The notes below the pieces were generated by a model, which saw nothing but the letters and a program-made list of their open reading frames with translations, had not been told where the DNA came from and did no database searches. A DNA stretch of 64,000 bases from Pleurostoma richardsiae (lineage: Eukaryota > Ascomycota > Sordariomycetes > Calosphaeriales > Pleurostomataceae): NCBI GenBank assembly GCA_030052745.1, contig JANBVO010000026.1:310001-374000 (forward strand). The letters run 5' to 3'. Within the stretch, counting starts at the first letter, position 1. Each line of letters begins with the position of its first letter. This document shows positions 12,049 through 21,397 of the stretch, in pieces. A program made the translations under genes and the position numbers.

Positions 12049-12470
12049 ACTTTGTTCGGGACATTCAGTGAGCGCCACCCGAGGTAACTGCAGAGCCTAG
12101 GAAGTCTCACTCTTAGACCAAGTACCTCGTCATAGTCCATCAAGGTCACGGTCAAGGCGCAGGAATCATCTAAAGCACGGAATGTTACTAGAACCACAAT
12201 TGCTGTAGCAAATCGGACTAAGGCTGAGTTTCAAATTGAAGGTTCCCGATACCGCCAACAGAAGGTGAGATCACGGTCTAAGTGCGTCCAGCTTGTAAGA
12301 GGGTCTTTCTTGGTCTAACAGGAGTGACCGTCGTATAACTTCATTATACTCAGTGAAGAGATGGTCTGAGAAGGTCCTCGCAAAGACGTCCAGACTGAGA
12401 CTGACTGGCCTGCGATGCAGCCAACCGCCTCTGGACAACCATCCCATGATGACGGTAAAAGTCAATTCTC
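12049..12470. other. Intergenic, 3' flank of mt-IF3
   Basis: No supported gene. The relic at 11689-12048 may continue a little into this stretch, but a further in-frame stop follows within about 50 bases. Confidence 0.4.
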
Positions 12471-13316
12471 TTACTCCGACTGCGGCTGCAGCTCTGGCTC
12501 CGGCGTCGACCGAGACTGAGACTGTGATTGCGACTGCGGGCCCTCCAGGAAGAGCTTCATAGAGCCCCTGATGGCCCCCTCAGGGGCCTTCCACTCCTTC
12601 GTCCCCGCCACCTCCGCCGCCGTCTCCTTCACCTTGGCCAGCACCTCCCTCGCCTCCTCGTCCGACGCCCTGCGTTTCCGCGCCTTGTTCAGCAGCAGCA
12701 CCTGCACCCGCAGCCCCTTGCCCAGGAACGTCCGCATCTGCTTGAGCCGGTGCTCGAGGTCGTGCGGCGCGATCGCCCAGTTGAGCTCCAGCTCCTTGGT
12801 CGCGGGCCCCTTGCGCCGCGCCGCCGCCTTGGCCTTCTCCGCGCCCGCCGCCGTCGCCGCCTTCTTGTCCACGACCTTGCACACCGGGTACCGCGGGCCC
12901 TTGTCGCCGGCGGGCAGCGCCACCACCACGAGCGAGTGCGTCGCGAGGTTGAGCCCCTGCAGCACCTCCCGCGTGGGCATCGGCTCCGACAGCTTGCCGT
13001 CCTCCCCGGCGCCCGCGACGTGCACGTACCGGTGCGTGATCTCTTGGTCGCGTGGTAGGCGGTTCAGCTTGTAGCTCGGCCGGCGCTGCTCGTCGCCCCC
13101 GCCGCGAGGCTTCCCGCCGTGGTAGGGGCCGCGGGGCCCCGCGCCCGGGCTGACTCTTCGGACGAAAGACGCTGACCGGATCTGGTGCGCGGAGGCGATG
13201 GAAGGGAGGAACAGCTTGGTGAGCGGCGGGTGCGCCGTGGTGTATTCGAGGCTGCTGCTCATGAAGACCCTACGGAGGGCGGCTCCCGCGCTGAAGAGGC
13301 ATGTTGGGCCTCGCAT
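12471..13316 (-). CDS. Mitochondrial translation initiation factor IF-3
   Basis: A single exon encodes 281 aa. The first 45 residues are rich in Arg, Ser and Ala and should be a mitochondrial targeting sequence. IF3 features follow: the RLPRDQEITHRYVHVAG block near 85, LNLATHSLVVVALP, YPVCKVVDKK, a Lys/Ala-rich linker near 155-175, and the C-terminal domain with KELELNWAIAPHDLEHRLKQ and FLGKGLRVQVLLLNK. The tail ends in a Gln-Ser alternating stretch followed by Pro-Glu-Gln, a low-complexity extension. The factor acts on the small mitoribosomal subunit during start-codon selection (AIM23-like in yeast terms). The start at 13316 gives the targeting peptide; a second in-frame ATG lies 18 codons in. 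It is divergent from IMP1. Confidence 0.88.
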   Translation of the reverse strand: MRGPTCLFSAGAALRRVFMSSSLEYTTAHPPLTKLFLPSIASAHQIRSASFVRRVSPGAGPRGPYHGGKPRGGGDEQRRPSYKLNRLPRDQEITHRYVHVAGAGEDGKLSEPMPTREVLQGLNLATHSLVVVALPAGDKGPRYPVCKVVDKKAATAAGAEKAKAAARRKGPATKELELNWAIAPHDLEHRLKQMRTFLGKGLRVQVLLLNKARKRRASDEEAREVLAKVKETAAEVAGTKEWKAPEGAIRGSMKLFLEGPQSQSQSQSRSTPEPELQPQSE

Positions 13317-13710
13317 GGCCGAGTCCGGTGCTTATCGCTTCGAGGAAGAGAAGCTTTGCCACATACGGTGTCGCTCGATGTGTGTATGCGTGCAACGGCG
13401 GGCTGTCCCGGCTTCAATGGGGCGATCCAAAAGAGCGTGAGAGATGGTGTTGATGCAAAGCTACAATTCTTATCCAGGTCCGAAACAGCAGATACTGGTG
13501 GCTACTCCCAGCATTACGTAAGGCATTGACGGTGGCCCAAGCTCCCGAGGCTCAAAGCTCTCCATCGTCCGGAGTCTCATCTGCTCATTCACACTGTTGA
13601 TGAGCCAAAGGGGAAGCGTTCAATCGCACTCAACAACCGCCGCGGAAGATGGGGGATTGACCCCCCGCAACAAGAACCACCCAAACCGTTGAAGCCATTT
13701 CCCCTTAACA
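13317..13710. promoter_or_regulatory. 394-bp shared upstream region of mt-IF3 and IMP1
   Basis: The start codons of mt-IF3 (minus) and IMP1 (plus) face away from each other across 394 bp, so both promoters must lie here or overlap the genes. No TATA element is obvious. Co-regulation of two mitochondrial functions is an inference from layout. Confidence 0.55.
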
Positions 13711-14400
13711 ATGGCGCCGCGCAGCTTTCCCCTCCTCTCGCCGGGTCTCCTGGGCCACCCGTTCCGGTACCTCATCCAGACGGCCAAGATGCTCGCGCTG
13801 GCGCACCTGTTCTGGGAGTACGGGTACAGCCTGGGCCCCGCCAGCGGGCCCTCCATGCTGCCGACCTTCCGGGTCATCAACGAGCAGCTGCTGATCTCGA
13901 AGCGCCACCGCAACGGCCGCGGCGTGCGCGTGGGCGACCTCGTCGTCTACGAGATCCCCATCTTCCCGGACAGCAACGGCATCAAGCGCGTCGTCGGCAT
14001 GCCCGGCGACTACGTCCTGCTCAACACCCCGGGCAGCGGCAGCGATGCGATGATCCAGGTACGACTTCTTTTTCGCCTTGTATTCTTATGTCTTCGATCT
14101 CAATGGTGGCCTGCTATCTCGCCCGGCGGATGAGTCCTTCATCTCTCGGTTTGAACTGCGGTGCTGCAGACAGTTGCAAGAGCACGTGAGATCGGATCTG
14201 TTGACACCAATGGATAGGTCCCAAAGGGCCATTGCTGGCTTGTTGGCGATAATCTTCCCGCATCGCGGGATTCACGCCAATTCGGCCCTGTTCCTCTAGC
14301 ACTGGTCAAAGGAAAGGTCATTGCCAGGACATGGCCGCTGTATAAGTTCGAGTGGATCAAAAATCCCTTAAAAAGCCCAGGCGAAAGTCCTGTGATATAG
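13711..14400 (+). CDS. IMP1: Mitochondrial inner membrane protease subunit 1
   Basis: Exons 13711-14058 and 14218-14400 (intron 159 nt) encode 176 aa, the usual length for Imp1. This is an S26-family signal peptidase. The GPSMLPTF motif carries the catalytic Ser at residue 48, and [11 protein letters not shown] carries the catalytic Lys at residue 92. After the intron, [20 protein letters not shown] and [14 protein letters not shown] match the conserved boxes D and E. A hydrophobic segment near residues 20-35 should be the membrane anchor. It cleaves sorting signals from intermembrane-space proteins such as cytochrome b2 and Cox2 in the known family. The 3' end converges on VAC8. Confidence 0.93.
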
Positions 14401-14917
14401 ACATTGAGTACTGGTGGGATATGCACCATAGGCACCGAGCGAATAGATGGTAACTCCACCACACGTTCACCGCGTCACGCGAGATTACAGACGCCCGAGG
14501 TTGGTGATGCTTAGTGTCTCTCATTCAGAAGAGCTCCGTCTAATTACATGTAGTTAGGACAAGCAGGCTGCAGCAGACCTGCAACCAGGACTGTGAAGAT
14601 AGAGGGAGCATCAGACCGAGAGCTCGGTCATCGGGTCCCTCAGGTAACTAGTACAAAAGAAATACTTCGAGTTGTCGGGCGTGGCCCCTTGGGTTCTGTT
14701 GGTGCAAGCTCTGAATCATCTGGCGGCAGCACGCCCTCAGGAACACTCCCACCCGCAAGGAGGGATTCAGAACGGACTCTCCCTATGCCGCCCCTTTATC
14801 ACATAGAACGCCACAAACACCATGCCAGCCCCCATGTCCAGGTATATGCAGTAAAGTCCAAAACAACACAATCCGGAACAAGTCATGATACTAAACTTCA
14901 GCTCAAAGAATCGGCCG
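14401..14917. other. Intergenic between convergent IMP1 and VAC8
   Basis: No gene supported; it holds the 3' ends of both neighbours. Confidence 0.5.
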
Positions 14918-16989
14918 CTAACCTTCGATGTGTGCTTTCGAGCCGCTCTGTCCGAGCAGCTCTAAACAGCGCTGAGCAAGATTCACGACCTCTCCTTCAT
15001 CGTCGTCGTCGAACTCGTTGTCGGATTCGAGCTGGCGGTTCGCAATCTGCTTGATCATGTCGACGATGTCATCAGACTTGCCAATGAGGCCAATGAGTTT
15101 CTTATCCTCCGACTCCAGTAGCTGTAGCAGCGTCCAGATGGCGATGTGCTGGAACGTGGCGTCTCCGCTGTCGAGGAACCGGCTCAGGTAGCCGTGGATA
15201 CCTCCGCTGGGCTCGGTCCAATCCTGGATGAATATCGAATAGTCGCCCACTGCATTGCGTTAGGAGCCTGAGATAGGCGGGGGGAAGAGGGAGTGGAATA
15301 GAGATGCGTACCTTTAGATGAGAGGTTGCCGAGAGCCGCGGCACTATTTCCTTGGACCTCAATGCTGGCAGACTGGGTGAGAGGAATCAATACGTCAAAA
15401 ACTCCGAGATCAAGCAGATGAGTCTTGAGTTCATCGCTCAGCGCCAGTACTGCGATGGCGGCTGTCATCTCTGACTGGACCGTGACCGGAACGTCCAGTA
15501 CAAGCTGTTTGCATTTCTGGACCGCTCCAGCCTCAAGGACAAGAGCCTTGTTCCGGTCGGAGCTTGCGGCCAAATTCCTAAGCGTCGAAATAGCATGACA
15601 TTGGATCTCTTCGTTGTCGGTGGAGCCTAGAAGGTCGACGAGAGGCTTCAAGAAGCCTGCCTCGATGATCGGCGATTCATTGAGAGGATGGATCGAGATA
15701 TTGCGTATGCAGGCGACAGCAGAAAGGATTAGGGGGAGATAAGAAGACTGCAGGAGACGCAGTAGCGGGTGTAGGCCCTGGGCACGAACAATATCCAGCT
15801 GATATTTCTCGTCTGAAGCCAAGTTTCGGAGAGCTAAAGCGGCCTGGCACTGGACCTTAGGCGAGGAAGAGTCCATAAGATTGACCAGGGATTGGACGAG
15901 TTTGGGCTCGGTTTGTGCCAGCTTTCTCCGATTGCTCGCATCAACGGCGATGTTGCTCAGCGCGGTTGTGCAGTAATATTGGACGTCGACGTCGGATGAT
16001 GACAGCAACTGGACCAGGACGGGTATCGCGCCAGCGTTAACAAGCTGTTGCCGGTTCTCGTCTAGCTCTGTGTTAGTATGCTCTCAGGTCGACTATTGGG
16101 TTGATGGGATTCCGCGTACCCGAATGCGTCATGTTCAGAAGAGCTCCCGTCGCGTTTCTCTGCACTCTCATATCCCTTGACTTGGCCAGCCGTGTTAGCG
16201 GGCCAAGGGCGCCAGATCTGGCGATCTTGGCCTTGTTCTCTTCGTGAGTTGCAAGGTTCGTAATGCATCCCACAGCATTACACTGGACCTCAACATTGGG
16301 GGAGAGCATCTGTCGGATGAGAGGCGTAAGGCCACCAAGCTGGACGATGAGGACTTTGTTTTCGGCTGGGACTCGATTAGGAACAGCCGCCGACGCAGCA
16401 TATCGGGAGAGGGTTGCTCACTGTTGACAGCAAGGTTTCCTAGGGCAGCACTAGCAGCTCGCTGGACCTCGATATCCGGGCTCTGAAGCAGGAATAGGAT
16501 GGGCTCGAGGGTGTCTCGGTCGACTTCGCGAACATCTGTCCGCGCCAGCAATCAGCATTTGTCAGAATATTCCCAGCTCCTATACTCATGAGGCAGCCCC
16601 TAAAAAGGTGACAACGGCACTCATCATGTAATTGTACGCACCTCTCTCGGTGATTTCGGCGAAAGTCAAGCTGGCGCTTCGTTGCAGGTCGATATTGTCG
16701 GAGAAGACGAGGGTGCTCAAAGCTCGTAGCGGCTCGCCGGAGAAGAAGTCGGTCTCGCCACGCTGTGGAACAGTAAGCCAGATGTACAAGGTTATCGAAG
16801 AGGTGCGACACGGACGTTCTCGAGGTACTGGAGAAGATCGGCGACGGCTTCACGCTCGCTGTCGGCAAGGACGGGTTCGTAGAGTCCATCGCGGGAGTTT
16901 CCTGGCTCCAGTCAGCACGCGAACCTCGGAGAAAATAAAGTGGCGAGTGCTTAAGCACCTCCGCAGCAGGATGAGCTGCAGACACCCAT
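14918..16989 (-). CDS. VAC8: Vacuolar armadillo-repeat protein Vac8
   Basis: Seven exons (16989-16959, 16901-16816, 16762-16642, 16535-16422, 16365-16120, 16061-15312, 15249-14918) give 559 aa, typical for Vac8. The N-terminus [11 protein letters not shown] offers Gly2 for myristoylation and Cys4, 8 and 9 for palmitoylation, which tether the protein to the vacuole membrane. About eleven armadillo repeats follow, seen in units such as [45 protein letters not shown] and [15 protein letters not shown]. The C-terminal part after the repeats is acidic ([13 protein letters not shown]). In yeast it serves vacuole inheritance, fusion, nucleus-vacuole contact and autophagy. The first exon is only 31 nt and encodes just the lipidation motif; several introns fall at similar places in repeats. 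Confidence 0.95.
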
Positions 16990-19466
16990 CGCAGCAAAAG
17001 GGCGCGGCAGCAGCTGGCGTGATGTTTTGTCGTTGTCGATGTCGTTGTCGGGCTCGCAGGGCTCGGTGCGGGCGTGTTTTCTTTGGGGTTGGTCGCTGTG
17101 CAACAAGGGAGCGAGCTAGCTAACCAGAGCTTTGCTGTCTGTCGTGCGGAGAATCAAGGCTTGCTTGTCGAACGGAAGTCGGGATGCATCTGGCCAATAA
17201 GCCGAGTTCTGGCTGCAGAATCAGAGAGGCGAGCGCAGTCCGAGGCAGGGAGTTGTCTTTTGGCCTCTGTTGCTGCGCGACGTCGTTCGTAAAGGCAGCA
17301 GTTGGAGGAAGAGATGACCCAAGGGCGAAGCTGCAATTTGCGGACGCCTGACGAGGTGCCCCGTGCCCCCCCTGCACACGCTGCACACGCCGCACACAGG
17401 CTGGTGGTGTCGTCCCTTCCCTGCTGCTGCAAGGTTGAACAGGCAGCCGCACGGGCCAGTTTGACGTCGTAAGTACCGGTACTTTAGTATCATCTTTGTC
17501 AGCAGACCTCTTGAGTGGCTCGCCAAGGCACATGCAAGTACCTGAAGGTACCCCGTTCCATCAGATAATGCCAGCAACATCATTGGCCAAAAAGCACTGG
17601 AACAAGGTCCAGAACTTGGATCGTGACAACATTGGACCGTTGACATGTTGACATGGCTTTCTCGAAGTTCCTAAAGGCGCCGAGATCCTACACTCGACGG
17701 AGCACAGAGTGACTGGCCCCTGTATCCCTTTGAGATCGAGACAACCGTCTTCTGGACGCTGTCGTCGCGGCTCTACTTCCTTTTTCTGGGCTACGCGCCG
17801 TTATATGAAGTGAGACACCCTCTTCACATGACAGTGGCCACGCGTTGCGAGCGTTACTGGCCCAGTATCTCCACTGTCAATAGAACGGCACCTCCATAGG
17901 TAGCTCATTAATCGTCCTGCGATATACGTATTTATTTAATTCAATATTCTGTTTACAACGCAAGGGCTTGTGTGCTGTAGCTATCAGGATGAGCGATGTT
18001 GCTGCGGAGAGAAGGGCGAGGGAAACATTCCTTGACTGTATCGTCGTCCACCATCATTTTCACCCCAACTCTCACCTCTGGGCTCTGGACCTTCCCGTAT
18101 AGAATCAAAAAGGGACCAAAAATCCCATCGGGGCAGGACCATCAGAAACACGCAATGCCATTAGACGCGCGTGCCACGTTCAGCGTGCCAACGTCCGTGA
18201 AATGGCTTCCCATGAGGAAAAATAAAACTTTCCGGTCGCCTTCGGGCGATTCTTTTGCTCCTCAGTTCGACTCCTCCTTTCAATCCTTTCCTGCTTCTTT
18301 TTTTTCCCTCTGGTTTTCTCACGTCCTCTGCGCTTTTGCCTTTTTCTTCCGCGCTTAATTCGCTTTACCAGATGAAGCCTGCACTTTCATCGCGTCGGAG
18401 ATGCTCGTCATAGCCATCACTCCCGATAGCTGAGATGTTACGCCATCATGTTACAACCTGCATCATCCGCAGAAGCCAGTACATTTAGTCACGTAGGAAT
18501 GACACATCTTCACCCTAGGCAATACGATGTGCCCGTGTCTGATCCGTCGACTATGGCCTCGCTGTCCATCAGGACCAATAGCCACCTCGCCCATTCAGCA
18601 GGAGTTGCGTATTGCTGCAGGGCCGTCTCAGATACGGAGCTGCAGAGTATCGCCATGCCTGTCGTCCCGCCGTCATACCAGGTCAACATGATGCTGCCTC
18701 GAGAGATCGTACCAAGAATTCTTCCGCGTAGGCGCACGATACATGTATTCCGGGACGCCCAAGATCAGTCCCAAGAAGCCGATCTGCGAGAGTTCGAGAT
18801 AGCCTTGCAATTCTGGGAGGATATCCTCCACAAGGAAGAGAAGGTTAGGGAATATAGACAAATCCCGAGGAATAGTAGCAGTCTTGCAAACAGACATGCT
18901 TCTTGAACGGTTCCGTCATATCATGAGTCATGACGCACATGTTGCGAAGTGAAAGCTTGAGCTTGATATATCGCAGTCCAGCTACTTAGTGAGACCGTCT
19001 GGCCAGCATGGCGGCACCTGTCGACGCTGGCAGCGGTGGTGCCCTCTCCTCGTGATGGTAGCGAGCAGGGCCCCGCCAAGTAAGAGGTGATGAAGCTGGA
19101 CAGCGGTCACGAATGCGGCATTGGATGTCTGCAACGGACGTGCCACCTCCTCAAGGTTCTAGTCGAAGCCCAAAACGACTGCAGTGTCTTCAGGGGGGAT
19201 CCTCTCGCGAATGACCACGACAAATCTTAGTCTGTCCTCAGCCCTGGCCCGACCGTTTGCGAGGCCTGCCACTTCGCAAAAGTACTTCATGGCGACGATG
19301 ACTTGCGACACGAAGCTGAACGGCGGACAGACGCAACACTGCGTGTTATCAAATGCAGCATCTGGCCATACAGAGTTCGATGCGGAGGAGACACCCGATC
19401 GTTGCTCCGCGTCCGGGCTGGGTTAGGAAGTTCGATACCCCGACCCTCGGCAGGCTTCCGCTCGGG
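16990..19466. other. Long intergenic region with possible gene debris
   Basis: About 2.5 kb without a supported gene. VAC8 promoter sequence must lie at the left. A coding-like patch at about 17653-17815 (plus) and two overlapping minus-strand frames at 18510-18897 look like possible fragments but match nothing I recognise. CT-rich runs occur at 18240-18355. Confidence 0.4.
17653..17815 (+). pseudogene. Possible gene fragment with a frameshift
   Basis: From ATG at 17653 the frame reads MAFSKFLKAPRS and soon stops. A neighbouring frame carries on as DWPLYPFEIETTVFWTLSS then RLYFLFLGYAPLYE, ending at a possible GTGAGA donor. The hydrophobic segment and codon use look protein-like. One base change would join the two frames. 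The family is not recognised, and this may be chance. Confidence 0.2.
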
Positions 19467-19486
19467 GTCGGGTACATGTACCCGAC
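19467..19486. promoter_or_regulatory. 20-bp perfect palindrome with CGG-N10-CCG
   Basis: The 20 bases read the same on both strands (GTCGGGTACA followed by its reverse complement). They contain CGG and CCG triplets spaced by 10 bases at 19469-19484, the half-site pattern bound by Zn2Cys6 dimers such as Put3. It lies about 250 bp before the amidohydrolase ATG and about 4.5 kb from the zinc-cluster regulator's start. Binding by that regulator is an inference. Confidence 0.5.
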
Positions 19487-19739
19487 ACCCGTTCCCGGAA
19501 GCTCACGTACGGCACGGATCCGACAGCATAATCTCGTCGGCGGCATATGTCGGCTGGTGGACGATGTGTATTTGCAAAGTTGCCGTAGCGAACTATCGAT
19601 TTCGTCGAACCACCACCATGGATCTCCGACCATTAGAAGCTCATAAGCGCGATTCTTTTTTTGATCTCGAACCCTCCCTTATCGCGCCCTCACGCAGACC
19701 AGCACCAGGACACGGCTAAAGTCGGAGGTCCCTGTGAAG

Positions 19740-21089
19740 ATGCCCGGCGAGATACCATGGCAGCTGCCTCCCCAAAGGCGGTACATCTTCCGCAATGCCT
19801 CTCTAGTCGACCCGGCGGAGGGCGTCGTCCATCCCAACACGACCGTCTACGTGAGTGACGGTCTCATCTATGGCGTCGAGCTCGCTACCAGCAAGGAGGT
19901 CGGCGGCTCGCCCGTCCTCCACGATTTCGCGGCGCTTGATGTCGATACCATTGAGATCGACCTGGAAGGCAAGTTCTTGTGCCCAGGCCTGATCGACTGC
20001 CACGTGCATTTCAATGCCGTGCCCGGCGAGAAGGGCCTATACGCGATGAAGCGCCTAGACCCTGGTGTCATCGGCCTGCGGTCGACACGCATGGCCAAGG
20101 AGATGATCGCGCGGGGCTTCACCTCGGCGCGGGATTGCGGTGGGACGTCGGCCGTGCTCAAGGAAGCCATCCGCGATGGCGTGGTTAACGGGCCCCGGCT
20201 GTTCGTGGCCCTCAACCAGCTGACGCAGACGGGCGGGCACGGCGACACGCGCACAAGGCATGAGACGACGCACTGCTGCGGGGGCCACCTCTTCGTCAGC
20301 GGGAGGCTGTGCGATGGCGTCGACGAGTGCCTCCGGGTATCGAGAGACCAGATTCGGCGGGGAGCGGACTTCCTGAAGATCATGGGCGGAGGAGGCATCA
20401 GCTCCCCTACGGACGCCATCGACAGCGTCCAGTTCACGCCTGAAGAGATAAACACCATCGTCGGCGTCGCCAAGATCAACAAGACGTATGTCAGCTGCCA
20501 CGCCTACACGCCCGAGTCCATCCGCAACGCCATCGACAATGGGGTGAGAGCCATCGAGCACGGTAACCTCATCGACGAGGCCACCGCGGCGCTCATGGCG
20601 GAGAAGGGAGTCCTGCTCACGCCCACCCTGGTGACGTACTCCGCCATGGCCTCGGATCGCTTTATAAGCTACCTGCCCCCGGAGGGTGTCGAGAAGAATG
20701 AGGCGGTACTCCACGCTGGGATCCGCGGTCTTGAGATCGCCGAGAAGGCTGGCGTGACGATGTGCTTCGGGACCGACCTGCTCGGGCCGATGTGTTCCTT
20801 GCAGACGAAGGAGTTTGCGCTGAGGGCGCAGGTGCTCAGCCCGCAGCAGATATTGAGGACGGCAACCGTCAACGCGGCCAAACTGCTAATGCGGGAAGCT
20901 TTCTTGGGCCAGATCAAGCCAGGATTTGCTGCTGATTTGCTTGTGCTGAAGGCTAATCCGCTGGAAGACATCCTCTCTCTTGACAGTCCGGAGAAGAACC
21001 TTCTCCTGGTCATGAAAGAGGGAAGAGTCCATATAAGCAGATGGAGCAAGCTGGCTGTAGATATTGATCCGCCTGAAACCATAGAATAG
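19740..21089 (+). CDS. Metal-dependent amidohydrolase (imidazolonepropionase/ochratoxinase-like)
   Basis: One uninterrupted exon; the first ATG, at 19740, gives 449 aa. It is an amidohydrolase-superfamily TIM barrel. Metal ligands are visible: GLIDCHVHF with His88 and His90, the FLKIMGGGG lysine 213 that should be carboxylated, His254 in SCHAYT, His274 in AIEHGN and Asp346 in CFGTDL. GGHGD near 166-169 is typical of the subgroup containing dipeptidases and ochratoxin hydrolases. The C-terminal NAAKLLM and G-FAADLLVL blocks return to the small beta domain of the family. There is no signal peptide, so it is probably cytosolic. It neighbours a Zn2Cys6 regulator and a DAL5-like permease, which suggests hydrolysis of an imported amide, N-acyl amino acid or dipeptide. 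The exact substrate is not readable. Lack of introns next to intron-rich neighbours is notable. Confidence 0.88.
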   Translation: MPGEIPWQLPPQRRYIFRNASLVDPAEGVVHPNTTVYVSDGLIYGVELATSKEVGGSPVLHDFAALDVDTIEIDLEGKFLCPGLIDCHVHFNAVPGEKGLYAMKRLDPGVIGLRSTRMAKEMIARGFTSARDCGGTSAVLKEAIRDGVVNGPRLFVALNQLTQTGGHGDTRTRHETTHCCGGHLFVSGRLCDGVDECLRVSRDQIRRGADFLKIMGGGGISSPTDAIDSVQFTPEEINTIVGVAKINKTYVSCHAYTPESIRNAIDNGVRAIEHGNLIDEATAALMAEKGVLLTPTLVTYSAMASDRFISYLPPEGVEKNEAVLHAGIRGLEIAEKAGVTMCFGTDLLGPMCSLQTKEFALRAQVLSPQQILRTATVNAAKLLMREAFLGQIKPGFAADLLVLKANPLEDILSLDSPEKNLLLVMKEGRVHISRWSKLAVDIDPPETIE

Positions 21090-21397
21090 ATCGATTTGTA
21101 CAGTATTTTTGCCTATTACTAGTCCCTCCACAGAAGCAGGCCTGTCTCGCGCGTAATTGAGCTTGATGTACGATCGTAAGCGGTAGGGTCACCCCTAGAG
21201 GAAAAGCTGCTCGAAGTGGCGCGATTCGTGTCAGGATGTACCAGTGGCTTTTGTCAAGATACAAGACTCCAGGCGCATATCGATCAGCAGCTAAAAAGTG
21301 GTCAGTGAAGGGCACCAATACCGACACGCCGCGTGTCGTATGTAGATCGCGACTTGGGAACATGCGACAGATACAGTTCTCTTAGATGTCTTGCGCC
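21090..21397. other. Intergenic between convergent amidohydrolase and regulator
   Basis: It contains the 3' flanks of both genes. No feature is recognised. Confidence 0.5.
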
